Positions 8,900-18,344 of a stretch of 24,905 nt of DNA are shown piece after piece. The first letter of the stretch is position 1. Each line of letters opens with the position of its first letter. Source of the DNA: Powellomyces hirtus (Eukaryota > Chytridiomycota > Chytridiomycetes > Spizellomycetales > Powellomycetaceae); the NCBI GenBank assembly GCA_025526995.1, contig JAHLKG010000049.1, positions 1 through 24,905 of the forward strand. Reading direction: 5' to 3'. Under the pieces are notes generated by a model that saw only the letters and a program-made list of their open reading frames with translations, was not told where the DNA came from and did not search any database. A program made the position numbers and the translations under genes.

Positions 8900-9806
8900 T
8901 AATCAGTCAGTCCCCAATACCATCACATTTACCACTCTTCAACGGCGGGATCCTGGGCTCTTATGACGCGGGGCACTACCCCTGGTTGACCATCAACGGC
9001 ACTCACAAAGCAATCTCCACATTTAGCACCGAACACCGATTGGAATTGCATATCGTGGCCCGACTCGTATACACCCTGGTTGAAAGCGAACCGCAAATTC
9101 CAAGCCTAACCATTGAGCAATTGACTGCGCCAAATGCTGGTTGTTGGAGTTGATGAGAAGGAAAGGGGAAATTGGGTTTGCGTTTGTCACGGACGAAAAT
9201 CTCAAGAATGAGTTTGTGAGTAAAATTTTTAGTGGGCTGTAGTAGGCCGATAAGTCAGCTGTTTCATGGGTGTTTGGGAGATTGTGGTAGAATCAATTCA
9301 TGGTGATAATGCAACGTGGTGCGGAGTATTGTGGTAAAATCAACCTAAACATGGTGATGTAAGGTAGTACTCATATTGCGTTTTGATACAAGTCATTACT
9401 TCGAATGCCTTAAGGCGCAGAGATATCACACCCGTGTTCTGCCGCCGGGAGGCGAGACTACTGGCGAGCACGCTGGCCATGGAGATGTGAAGCGGAGTTC
9501 CGCTAGCGGCGATCAAAGGAGTGCTTCAAAACCGTAAGCCACGGCGGACGCGCACCGGAACTAAACGAAACGCGCACGCGTGTCTGGATGCCGGCTAGGC
9601 TCTGATTTTTTCCGTGACAGATAGCGGCATTGTATTTGAAGGACGGCGATGTATCCTTCCCCGCGCTCGTCACCGACAAGGTCGTCAAAGATACCATCTC
9701 ACTTCAAGATTCAAAAAAAAAAAGAAGGAACCACATAACGTTCTTACGCTCGGAAGGTAGAGGTTTGATCTTGGAACAGACCACTTTGCCATTTAGTCGG
9801 CGGTAA
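8900..9806 (+). pseudogene. Frame-broken remnant of an unidentified protein-coding gene
   Basis: Several pieces look coding but do not join into one frame. Piece one (about 8906-9135) reads PLFNGGILGSYDAGHYPW, then EHRLELHIVARLVYTLVESE and LTIEQLTAPNA. The smooth continuation LLELMRRKGEIGFAFVTDE (9141-9215) lies one frame off, as if one base were missing near 9137-9140; it ends at a good donor (GTGAGT at 9216). A third piece near 9418-9490 (REARLLASTLAMEM) meets a TGA. A fourth starts after a ccgtgacag acceptor at 9620 and reads IAALYLKDGDVSFPALVTDK, then a lysine-rich tail to about 9806. I do not recognise the family. Either the gene is decaying or the sequence has indel errors; the pieces could also belong to more than one gene. 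Confidence 0.4.
9281..9365 (+). repeat. Imperfect tandem duplication, period about 48 bp
   Basis: The string attgtggta(g/a)aatcaa followed by catggtgat occurs at about 9283 and again at about 9331 with small differences. It lies in what would be an intron of the broken gene. Confidence 0.6.
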
Positions 9807-10003
9807 CTTGGAGGGGACGAGCCAAGTCATGTAAACGGTACGTGCCAACTGGAAAGCAAATGAATGTGAAAGAAGCTTACTCATCAATTATAATAGGTAA
9901 ACAGCAACAGTCAGTTGGGGGAGGTATAAGTCAAAAACCAAGTGCGACCTGCGCACTGAGTACAGGAGAAGCCAGAGCACAATCCCAGAAACTTTTGTTG
10001 GTG
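9807..10003. other. Intergenic, no feature seen
   Basis: This short gap lies between the broken gene and the convergent GPCR stop codon. Nothing recognisable was found. Confidence 0.4.
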
Positions 10004-11393
10004 CTAGGATCTCATCTCCGAGTGCTCTGTAACGGCCACTTGACCCGTTGACATCTCGTTGCTGCCAGGGGGCGGTTGGCATCGATCCCGATCCATCATG
10101 ACGTACGTGTCGGGGTGGGTTCTCCCACTTCTGGAGCGGAAGCCGCCTCCAGCGCTTCGCTCATTACTGCTCTGGAGGGATGCTTTCCCGGCGAGCTGCA
10201 TGCGGTAGATCCAAAAGTAGGCGAGGAAGTTGACGAACCCTCTCATAGGGGACATGAGGGTCTGCGCCAACGAGAGCGGGAAGAGCGGGGTTCCGACGGA
10301 CATGTTGTAAAATCGGTTGAGGTTGGAAGGGGTCCACACGATGATGAAGGCGGTCATGTAGGCAAGCGCGGTGCGGGCAAACGCAACGCGGTATCGACTG
10401 AGGGTGTTATCTGTCGAGCCTCTTCTGCAAATGGGGTATGTTAGTTTTGTCGCTCCAAAGAAGGGAAAGACCGTTCTTCTACTTACTGTTCAAGATCTTT
10501 CGAGGCAGTCCAGATAACCCTTCCGACCAAAATGTATGAAATCAAGTTGAAGAGGAAAACAGCCCAGAGAAAGGCGTAGAAGAATCCGATTTCGTACTCG
10601 TGGTACTCGGACGTGATCCAGCACCACCTGCACGACGAAATCAGTCAGCATGACTATTGCTAAACGCCCCGACACCTTTAAAACTCACAATGTGGAGTCG
10701 CCGTAAATCTTTCCGCGTGGCCCTTTGATGAAGAGAGGGCCCAAGGAAAAGATCAAAGGCCAACCGTACGCAAACAGCGCAAGAGGCAGCTCATTTTTGC
10801 GAATCGTGTCGGTTCGACCTCTGAAGAACACGACTTGCAAGAAAGTCTGGTGAGTGAACAGTCGAAGACGCCGGAAAACTAACCATGGCCGGCTTGCGTG
10901 TCGTGAGCGCGACTCACCTAGCAGCAAATTGGAAGCCAGAATGGCAGTCCATGTCAAGGAGGAAAGGTCGCCTTCTTGCATAAGTGCGGCCTGAGCTTGG
11001 CAAAGAGCGTTATCTTCACCTTGTTCCACTGGCCTGGTACCAAGAAGTTCGAGAAATATAATGAGTGAGTGAAAGTCCTCGCGTTGTTGCAAATGGCAGC
11101 TTTCCTGCATACCATCGACCCAAGAATTTGGCGGACGCGGAGAGCAAGTCACTTGTGGCCATAAAGATGATTAGGCGAGCGGTGGGGTTTCTCGCGGCCT
11201 TTGGGTTGAGGATGAAGAACTGTGACGTTGAAAGAAGGATGATGTTTAAGCACAATTAGACGCAGCAAGACACACATAGGCCTGCACCGCGCGCACGCAC
11301 CACATAGATTGAGAGGACTCCCAAGACCGATAACGAGGCCGAAACGCGGGCCACCCATTGCAGCACCGAGAACTGTTCTGGCGTGAACGCCAT
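10004..11393 (-). CDS. Seven-transmembrane receptor, cAMP-receptor/Git3-like GPCR, six exons
   Basis: Exons 11393-11301, 11219-11113, 11033-10918, 10833-10689, 10627-10487 and 10424-10004 join in phase to give 340 aa. Seven hydrophobic segments are visible at about residues 13-34, 46-66, 90-109, 120-141, 166-192, 219-241 and 248-274. TM2 carries RLIIFMATSDLLSA and TM3 the segment LSSLTWTAILASNLLLVVFF. A WCWI motif (residues 155-158) before TM5 would pair with Cys78 in the usual loop disulfide. These are hallmarks of the Dictyostelium cAMP-receptor-like class, which includes the fungal Git3/GPR1-like nutrient receptors. The C-terminal tail after about residue 280 is polar and Ser/Arg-rich and is a plausible site for phosphorylation. 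Exon 4 is taken from the acceptor ttgcaag because the nearer caccag would break the frame. Ligand and coupled G protein cannot be read from sequence. Confidence 0.82.
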
Positions 11394-13299
11394 AACTGGG
11401 CGGAGATGCTAATGGCGTATTGACGCGGGCAGTAGAGTTGAGTTTGAAAAACAAGTGCGGACAGCGACCGTGGGAGAGAACAGAGCGGTCGTTTGCTACT
11501 CCGCAACGATACATATATTATCATGCGTTGGGGTCTGGGTCCCCGAATAGTGTAAGTGTAGAAATATACTCTCGGTAGGTCATCAGTAGATTCAACACAA
11601 CGCTGCAACGGCTCAGAGGGCCACCCCCCCGTCGTTCTCTAGTCAGGCCGCTCCAACCCAGCACAACACAAGATTGTGACCAGCTAACCCCCTACCAGCT
11701 TTGCGCGACTTCGTGGGGGGAAAAACTTGAACAGCAAAAGGGGCGAAGCGTCACAGAGAAGTCGCAGGTCTCAAGATCTCAAAACTCTCATTTGCGGCGT
11801 GGCTTTTCGCAAGTGTCTGTGACAGTCAGACGCGCCTTGTGGAACACGAACACCTAAATTGGGGGGATCGAGTTCTAGGCTCTCATGATGGTGATATGGC
11901 ATTGACCGCCATTATTGAGTGGCATCGACCGCAGAGCAATACGACTCCTCAAAGAGACGAATGGCCCCGGTGTGACATTACATTTGTCGCTGCCCTCCCT
12001 CCTCACTCACTCCCGCAATCACCCGTTGGTAAAGCGCCCCCACTCAGAGCAGGCAGTGATGAAAAAACACCATGGGCCTCGGGACCAGCAGAAATAAGCG
12101 AAACCCAAAAATAAGCAAGGCAGACAGTAGAGTGTACCGCGCCCGAAGCAAAGGTGCAATAAACGTCACGGTAACAAGGGTATAAAAAAAGTAGTACTTT
12201 TTTGAGGGGCGAACAGAACATGCGAGTGAAAGACACGACCAATCGGGTAACTCCATCTTCCTCCTTTGTTTTGCCTTGTGTTGGTTACGTTCGATCAAGA
12301 ATCTGAGCCATCAAATTGAATCTGAGAGAGGACAAACGCCAACTTGGACCCTCAGCTTCAAGTGCTACACCTCCGGGCGGTCCCGACTCCTCGCCAGTGC
12401 TCCAGGCTGAAACGACTGGCTCTAAGGAGTGATGTCGTGTTTTGGCATGGATGGAGGAGTTGAACGTCTGAGATACCGAGGTGGTGGCCCATTACCGATC
12501 TCGGAGATTTACAGGGCAGATCACCGCAGTCACACCACACACGTGTTTGAAACAACAGTTGTCGTCTAATTGACTTGAGTTGATGTGTGAAATGCTACTT
12601 ATAGGCTGAGGGCTTAGACAAGAGCCAACCGATCAAAAGAGAACAAATGCCCAATTTTGAGTGAGAGAACAAAGGGCGAGACTTTTTGACAAGCGCGCGT
12701 GATGATGACTCGCGGATGCGTTATTCTGTTAGTGATGAAGAAAGAAGACGGCGGTGGAAGACGGAGGGCAGGAGGGGCCGGGCCGAAAGGCGGAAGAAAG
12801 TTGTGATGTCGTCGTCAGAGTGTTCAGTCGGCCAAAAAGTTCAATCCCGCCCCGTTGACGAGTTGACGTCGCTTGGCGGTTTTATCCTTATCTCACCAAT
12901 GCGGTAATGCCCCAACCATCACCCGGCTTTACATATACAGCGACAGAACAACGGGCGGGCACAAAGGAGTAGCAACCCATCGCTTTGCACACGCTTGCAA
13001 TATTTTTGGTGTTCATATTCATCAGCGAACTTCCGCCATTTTTACTTCGCCTCCTTCGTGTTGTGTTCGTGTCGGGCTGGTCTTTGTCGTGAAACACTCT
13101 CGCTAGTGCCGCCTTTCTTCCGTTGAACCTCTTTCGGAGCCCCTCACAGGAGTGCGGAGAAGCTGGTGGCGATTCTCGCGCCGACGACAAGACTTCTATA
13201 TCACTGCTAGACCCCGATTGCCCGTCTCCCAGTAATATTGAAAATTTTATGCGGACTTGCTAGTTGAGCTCAATCACCGATACTTTGGACACGGACACA
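11394..13299. promoter_or_regulatory. 1.9 kb divergent intergenic region between the GPCR and SKT5
   Basis: No supported gene lies here, although several shadow ORFs exist. It is the largest region without any gene candidate in the window, and both flanking genes read outward, so both promoters lie in it. A TATA-like AT stretch (acatatattatcat) lies at about 11511-11525, upstream of the GPCR. A tttatccttatctc stretch near 12880-12893 resembles GATA-type elements. An acatatacag stretch near 12931 lies on the SKT5 side. These site calls are by eye only. Confidence 0.4.
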
Positions 13300-15228
13300 A
13301 TGACCAGACCAGAACATAGACCGGACCCACACCACTCACGGTCGCAAAGCACCTCAATAAACCTTCGTCCTCCGCTACCCCCACCACCTGGAAGACAGAA
13401 GGACCACCACCATTCTAAATGGGAATCACCAATGCAGCACCAACACAGAGCTACGCCTTCCACCCACTCGAAGGGGTCGTCTTCAAGATCGTCGTTCCGC
13501 AACTCGTTGGATGGAGAGTCATACCGACCGCCTCGTGCAAACCGACTGTCACTCTCTGCGTCGCCAGTGCCCGACTTTCTTTGCCCACCCGATAAATCTG
13601 CTCCTGCACCACTTCCGAGCAGTGGTGGCGATCAAGCGAAGCAGACCTACATCCACGGCCACTATGAAGAAGTGGGAGCTCGCGCGCTGCGGAAGCTGAC
13701 GAAGCCGCCGCGAGTTCAATGCGTTGCTCCAGCGCCTGGTCGGCCAGCGTTGGAAGATCACCGAGCGGCTTCAGCGCCTGTGTTGCAGAAAAAGAGCTCC
13801 AACGATCAAACACATCCACCGCCATTGGCGGGACCACTCGCCCCATATATGCGACGTGGGCGGAGCAGCAGTGGCGCAAGTATGACGAGCAGTGAAGACG
13901 AACACGCAGATTCCTCCAATCCGAACTCTATATTCAAGCTCAAGCACTCTGACGATCGCCTACAGACACAAATACGGATTATCGAAACCATCGATCAGCT
14001 GAAGCACGCTGCCACGCTGGCCACCACTCGGCATGCGGGGATGAAAGGGACAGTAGCCGAAGCTATGGAAGCCCGCTTCGCCTACGCCAAGTACCTGGTG
14101 GAAAATGTCCGACATCTGGAGATGGGCCAAAAGGAGCATCTCGACGAAGGGCTGCAGATGCTCAAGACACTCAGCCGGGAAGGCCATGCCGATGCCCAGT
14201 TCACGTATGCCAGTCTTCTCATCACGGGCGTCCCCGGCACCCACACCCGCCATCGACCTGACTACGAACAGGCATTCCCACTGTATCTCAGTGCAGGAAA
14301 ACGGGGTCATGCCGATGCCTGCTACCATGCAGCCTTGTGCTACGAGCATGGACGAGGGACGAACGCACCGCCGGACCCAGTTCAAGCCGTCAAAAAGTAC
14401 CGCAAAGCTGCCATTCAGCACCACCCGGGAGCCATGTACCGGCTCGGAATGGTCCTGGCGAACGGAGAGCTCGGTCAACCGCGAAACATGACGGCATCAG
14501 TCAAATGGTTGAATCTTTCGGCGCGCTTCGCGACCGCAAAGCACCCGCACGCACTTTATCAGCTAGCACTGCTCCATGAGCACGACCCTGCGGCGCTCAA
14601 CGGACACGTCGACGGAGAGCGCGCCTTTGAGCTCCTCCGTCGGGCCGCAGAGCTCGGTCACGTTCCTTCTCAGGTCAGACTAGGCCACTTGTATCAATTC
14701 GGCGAGCTCGGCGCCGCTATCGACCCCGAAAGTTCTATCCGATACTACTCGCTTGCAGCCCAGAAGGGCAGCGCGGAAGCCATGTATGAGCTCAGCGCGT
14801 GGCACTTTACCGGCGCCGAGGATCCCGTACACCACACCGTCATCTTACCCCCCAACGACCAAGAAGCCTACATTTGGGCCCGTAAAGCCGCCGAAAAGGG
14901 CCTCCCGCAAGCGGAATACGCCGTGGGATTCTACACCGAGTCCGCCATCGGCGTGCCCCGCGACATGGACGAAGCGCTATGTTGGTACACCATTGCCGCA
15001 ACCCACGGCGACGACCACGCCGTTGCAAGACTTAAAGGCTCCGACCCAACCAGTCCGGCCGACCCAAGCATCCTGGCCGCCGTGGCTGACGTTGGCGACC
15101 CTGTGGAAGGGCATGATGGCAAAATCCGCCGTGAAGGCTTTAATCGCCTCTATACCGTTCGTGCATACAAGCGCGTGAAAAACCAGATTGTGGAACGCAG
15201 GAATCTGCGAAAAGCCGGTGGACTGTGA
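13300..15228 (+). CDS. SKT5: SKT5/CHS4-type chitin synthase regulator with Sel1 repeats
   Basis: A single uninterrupted exon encodes 642 aa from the ATG at 13300; upstream codons in the frame are non-ATG until a TAG at 13261. Residues 1-210 are disordered (Pro, His, Ser). From about 212 to 590 there is a solenoid of Sel1-like repeats, recognisable by copies of the pattern A-x-Y-x-L-A-x-x-x-x-x-G: for example MEARFAYAKYLVENV, ADAQFTYASLLITGV, ADACYHAALCYEHGRGT, GAMYRLGMVLANGELG and SAEAMYELSAWHFTGAE. The order and spacing match fungal Skt5/Chs4, which binds and activates a class IV chitin synthase at sites of polarised growth. Yeast Chs4 ends in a prenylated CaaX box; this protein ends in NLRKAGGL, so membrane attachment by that route is absent. 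It is the only long intronless gene in the window. Confidence 0.85.
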   Translation: MTRPEHRPDPHHSRSQSTSINLRPPLPPPPGRQKDHHHSKWESPMQHQHRATPSTHSKGSSSRSSFRNSLDGESYRPPRANRLSLSASPVPDFLCPPDKSAPAPLPSSGGDQAKQTYIHGHYEEVGARALRKLTKPPRVQCVAPAPGRPALEDHRAASAPVLQKKSSNDQTHPPPLAGPLAPYMRRGRSSSGASMTSSEDEHADSSNPNSIFKLKHSDDRLQTQIRIIETIDQLKHAATLATTRHAGMKGTVAEAMEARFAYAKYLVENVRHLEMGQKEHLDEGLQMLKTLSREGHADAQFTYASLLITGVPGTHTRHRPDYEQAFPLYLSAGKRGHADACYHAALCYEHGRGTNAPPDPVQAVKKYRKAAIQHHPGAMYRLGMVLANGELGQPRNMTASVKWLNLSARFATAKHPHALYQLALLHEHDPAALNGHVDGERAFELLRRAAELGHVPSQVRLGHLYQFGELGAAIDPESSIRYYSLAAQKGSAEAMYELSAWHFTGAEDPVHHTVILPPNDQEAYIWARKAAEKGLPQAEYAVGFYTESAIGVPRDMDEALCWYTIAATHGDDHAVARLKGSDPTSPADPSILAAVADVGDPVEGHDGKIRREGFNRLYTVRAYKRVKNQIVERRNLRKAGGL

Positions 15229-15608
15229 TGAATATGTCCTGTTCGGGAAGCGGTTTTGTTTACCTTTTACATCCTCGCTCATCTAATAGAAATCATTTAA
15301 TATCTCGCAAACTTTGTGTAGGCAATTGTCTTCCCTTGACTAATTGCCTCCGTTTAGTGACGAGACTCTCTCCTGGAGCTAGCCGCTCAAGCAGATGTAT
15401 ACTTGTCGGAGGTGGCACACAGGAGGATTTCATGCTTTTAGATGATTGAAGACATCCAACTTTGAGTGTGTCCGTGCCTACCATTTTAGATCTACCAGAA
15501 AATATGCTCTCTCCTCTCGTCTCCTCCTCCAATCTTCTCCCTGCTTTCCAAAACATATTTTCGGTACCCTGCACACGCCAAAGGTTGGTGGCGGGAATAT
15601 ATTTTGGT
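15229..15608. other. 3' flank of SKT5; no gene seen
   Basis: This is probably the SKT5 3' UTR and terminator. There are no conserved coding features. Confidence 0.4.
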
Positions 15609-15998
15609 CTACGGCCCACTATGGCCCCAATGCTGGGCTAAACTGGTGGGACCGGAGGAACAAGGAGCCTGCCGCGGCCCAGTCCAACGTGCTGCCGCTG
15701 CGAGCGATGGAACAGCATATGTAGTTCGGGGATGATGGAACCTAACTGGGGCATTGCATGTCCCCTGCCCCTCCTGCCATCGGGATCTGGCCTGCCTGGA
15801 CTCGGAAGCAAACGGTGAGATGTTGCAATCTCTAGCCGTTCGCAGCAGTCTTTGCAGTACCGGATGCTTGGCGTCTGTGTCCCAGGCGACCCGCACCGTA
15901 CCTCCACAAGGCTCCGGTATCTCCGGCAGGCGTCGCGTCATCGTCGACGACGAAACCACGTACAGAACCCCCCACACCCCCAACCCGAACAAGATCAT
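15609..15998 (-). CDS. Possible small single-pass membrane or secreted protein
   Basis: An ATG-started frame of 129 codons begins with a hydrophobic segment (MILFGLGVWGVLYVVSSS) that could be a signal anchor or signal peptide. It continues with TMTRRLPEIPEPCGGTVRV and a basic, cysteine-containing remainder. Codons in the first 60 positions favour G or C in the third position, which supports coding. The last third is compositionally different and may be intron or UTR. No family was recognised, and overlapping frames on the other strand are equally open, so this is tentative. Confidence 0.33.
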   Translation of the reverse strand: MILFGLGVWGVLYVVSSSTMTRRLPEIPEPCGGTVRVAWDTDAKHPVLQRLLRTARDCNISPFASESRQARSRWQEGQGTCNAPVRFHHPRTTYAVPSLAAAARWTGPRQAPCSSGPTSLAQHWGHSGP

Positions 15999-15999
15999 A

Positions 16000-16984
16000 T
16001 ATCACAGCGTTTTCACCTTTATTTGCAAAGGTGGACCCCCAAGTCCATATGAGCCCAAAGAAAGGGCTCACAAGTGTTTATTCAATTAGATCCATCTTGG
16101 GCCGGGCTCCCAGGCTGCTACACGGCTCCAACCGCTACCATATCCCAAATTCCAACAGCACTACCATACATAGCCTCGGGGGGAACCATGTCGCGACGGG
16201 GAGCAGAATAGGATGTGAAGAATCGGCACGGGAGAAAAAAGTGGGGAAGTGCGCGCCTTTTATAGAGTTTGGGGTTACGACAGAACTGCGCCCGCAGTCC
16301 TGCTTGGCCAAGCGGTCAACTTCACCTTGCCTCTTATCTGGTTCAGCGCAGCGCACCAGTTCGAATCAAACGGGCAAAAAGACGGGCCAACAGTTTTCGT
16401 AAGCCGCGCAGACGATTGCCCCCGTCACAGACAAAGAACTACACAGCCGCCTACATGCTGTAGAACTGCATGCGAAACCAAACACAAGCCTTGCTTCTTG
16501 TGCACGCAGAAAACCAGGTCGCACTGCGTTTCCTGCAGCTCCGTACTGACCATTGCCGTACGGATGGCCCCTCGCCATCTCGGAGTCGCAGAACACGCGT
16601 GGGAAACATTACGTCAGGTGGCTTGGCTAGCGGCTTTGCGACAACTTTGTGGACCCTGCGCGTTATTGTTTTTTGCGGAGCTGTTGGCATTTCGGATTGA
16701 GCATGATTGCTGGGACCCTTTTTTTTTGCACTGAGCATTCAATTGATACTGCGGATCCAACGGGCAGGTAGGACAGTGAAGGCCGCTGGTTTCCGTTCCG
16801 TTAGGAATATGCATAACTGCTATGCTTTTGCTGTGGCATTTCGCACTCAGGCTGAGTTTTCATTTCATGGTGCAAATGAACAAGCTGAGTAGACTGCATG
16901 GTCCCGTCATACCGTGGCAGGCCGCTATACTGTAGCAAGCTGCTATGGTCAAACTCCAAAATAGTGTCACCACGAAAAGGAAGA
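16000..16984. other. Gene-free stretch upstream of the duplicated promoter
   Basis: ORFs on both strands overlap each other and none has an ATG start together with plausible protein features. A tRNA-like B-box sequence (agttcgaatc) and A-box-like tggccaagcggt are present near 16306-16370, but they do not fold as a tRNA. Confidence 0.4.
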
Positions 16985-17057
16985 TTTGAGATGGAGACTC
17001 CTCGCCTTCGCGCGTAGACTCTACAGTACGTTCGCAAACCCGGTGCCTGGGCCAGAG

Positions 17058-17065
17058 TATTTAAG
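17058..17065 (+). promoter_or_regulatory. TATA-like box, distal copy
   Basis: TATTTAAG lies in repeat copy A, identical in context to the proximal copy. It would drive a transcript starting further upstream, with copy B as leader. Confidence 0.45.
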
Positions 17066-17199
17066 CATGGCTCTGTCTTCCTCGTCCCTGCCTTTGTAAA
17101 TCAATCACCCCACCGTTTGAGATGGAGGCTCCTCGCCTTCGCGTGTAGACTCTACAGTACGTTCGCAAACCCGGTGCCTGTCCGGTGCCTGGGCAAGAG

Positions 17200-17207
17200 T
17201 ATTTAAG
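17200..17207 (+). promoter_or_regulatory. TATA-like box, proximal copy
   Basis: TATTTAAG lies in repeat copy B, about 70 bp upstream of the ATG at 17275. It is followed by a CT-rich stretch (ctctgtcttcctcgtccctg) typical of fungal transcription start regions. Confidence 0.55.
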
Positions 17208-17274
17208 CATGGCTCTGTCTTCCTCGTCCCTGCCTTTGTAAATCAAAACCCCACCGTCCCCTCTTCAGTCCAAG

Positions 17275-18096
17275 ATGCTTCTCCAAACCCTTAGCTCCTT
17301 GTTGGCCATCGCCTCTCTTGCCGTTTCCCAAGTCGCTGCTGTCCCCAAGGCCCCAACTCTGTTCCCTATTGGTCCACCCTGCCGTAGCGTTGACAGCAAG
17401 GACAACCTCGACGTTAAAGGGTGTTCGGCGGTAATCCTGTAATATGCCGAGTGTAAGGCTGCCCGCCAAGCTGCCGGCTGTCTGATCGACACCGGAGACT
17501 CGGACTGGGACGTGCAATACAATAGCTTTGCTCCCAAGGGCGTCAGGTATTGCCGGACCTGCCCCGGAAATGCCTTCCTGGACATCACCACCACCCACAT
17601 CACTTCCCTCCAACCGTACGACTTGGAACCCATCGCGAGGTCGAGCGGCATCGCTACGCTTGAACAGCCAGCTTTTACCCAAGCATGCATGAGCTCCTGC
17701 GCGGTTACGGCGGGCGTCTTGTACAACCGTGTCGCCAGCGGTTACGCGGGGTTCTGCGCCTGCGACAACATGAATGTTGCCAGCATCACCATTGCTCCAA
17801 AGCTGCCCTTCACGCCAATCCGAGTGCCCACAATCCCGCCGTCAAAGCCGGATGCCAACGCGGTTCCCAACCCCGCCGGTCCCAAATCACTTGTTCCCAC
17901 CCCCGCCGCTTCCAACGCACCCGCACCCACCCCCGCCGGTCCCAAGGCACCCGCACCCACCCCCGCCGCTTCCAACGGACCCATTGCCACCCCAGTTGCT
18001 CTCGCGACTGTGCCCAGCAGCGGACGCACTACCGTCGCTTCCACTTTCATTTCAACCGTCATTGGTTCCGTAGCCATGGTTTGCATGTTAGCATAG
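17275..18096 (+). pseudogene. Secreted, probably GPI-anchored cysteine-containing protein with in-frame stop
   Basis: From the ATG at 17275 the frame runs to a TAG at 18094-18096 (273 codons) but is broken by a TAA at 17440-17442 (codon 56). Before the stop there is a clear signal peptide (MLLQTLSSLLAIASLAVSQV, cleavage expected after VAA) and PCRSVDSKDNLDVKGC. After it come AECKAARQAAGCLIDTG, CRTCPGNAFLDI, ACMSSCAVTAGVLYNRVASG and YAGFCACDN. The cysteine spacing and the final C-A-C-D-N recall WSC-like cell-wall domains, but this is tentative. Then come a Pro/Ala-rich repeated stalk and a hydrophobic C-terminus (STFISTVIGSVAMVCMLA) fitting a GPI signal. The reading is smooth on both sides of the TAA, so one base change, a sequence error or readthrough are all possible. 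No intron of normal length removes the stop while keeping frame. Confidence 0.62.
17869..17994 (+). repeat. Minisatellite coding for the Pro/Ala stalk
   Basis: Units reading roughly PTPAGPKAPA and PTPAASNAPA alternate, with the DNA unit cacccccgccggtcccaa or cacccccgccgcttccaa recurring at about 27-bp spacing. It lies between the cysteine-containing domain and the GPI signal, where an extended wall-spanning stalk is expected. Unit number is likely to vary between strains. Confidence 0.75.
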
Positions 18097-18344
18097 ATAG
18101 TTTAGACACGTAGCTATCTTCATACCGATAGAGAAGCGAGCTCGTAGATTCGCAGTGTTGTTTAGAATCAATTCAGCAGCCGCATCCAAAATGCGGAATC
18201 CGATGTCTGAAACTTTTGATACCTAAATATCTCCATTGATGCGCGGCCTCACAGCTCCAATGTATCTAAGATTGCGATTTTGTTCTGTTTGCCAATACAC
18301 AGCCCAAACTGGTTGAAGAACGTCAACATCGTTTTGCACATTTT
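18097..18344. other. Convergent 3' UTR interval
   Basis: This gap lies between the stop of the GPI protein and the stop of the Nudix gene. No gene is seen. Confidence 0.4.

Larger units (their letters stand above)
16985..17256 (+). repeat. Tandem direct duplication of a promoter/5' UTR unit
   Basis: Copy A (16985-17115) and copy B (17116-17256) are adjacent, in the same orientation and nearly identical from tttgagatggag to ccccaccg. Copy B is longer mainly because it carries an 11-bp internal duplication (ccggtgcctgt repeated). Copy B ends 18 bp before the start codon of the secreted-protein gene, so the unit is that gene's promoter and leader duplicated once. Confidence 0.92.

Noticed and set aside
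10879..10917. 39-nt intron in the GPCR ending at catggttag
   Set aside because: It is too short. The later acceptor at 10834 gives an 84-nt intron and a better TM3.
12003..12298. Hydrophobic minus-strand ORFs in the GPCR-SKT5 interval
   Set aside because: Overlapping frames give different hydrophobic peptides from the same AT-rich stretch. There is no splice continuity and no family resemblance.
16300..16380. Possible tRNA (A-box-like tggccaagcggt and B-box-like agttcgaatc)
   Set aside because: The flanking bases do not form an acceptor stem, the D-stem 3' side is missing and the T-stem does not pair. Only the box-like words are present.
16249..16734. 161-codon plus-strand ORF
   Set aside because: It starts at a non-ATG codon, overlaps other equally open frames and shows no domain or family resemblance.
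17431..17457. 27-nt intron removing the TAA in the GPI-protein gene
   Set aside because: GT and AG are present and the frame would be kept, but 27 nt is far below the 61-109 nt range of introns here and no branch site fits.
17203..17726. Minus-strand ORFs overlapping the GPI-protein gene
   Set aside because: They are antisense shadows. The plus strand has signal peptide, cysteine pattern and GPI signal.
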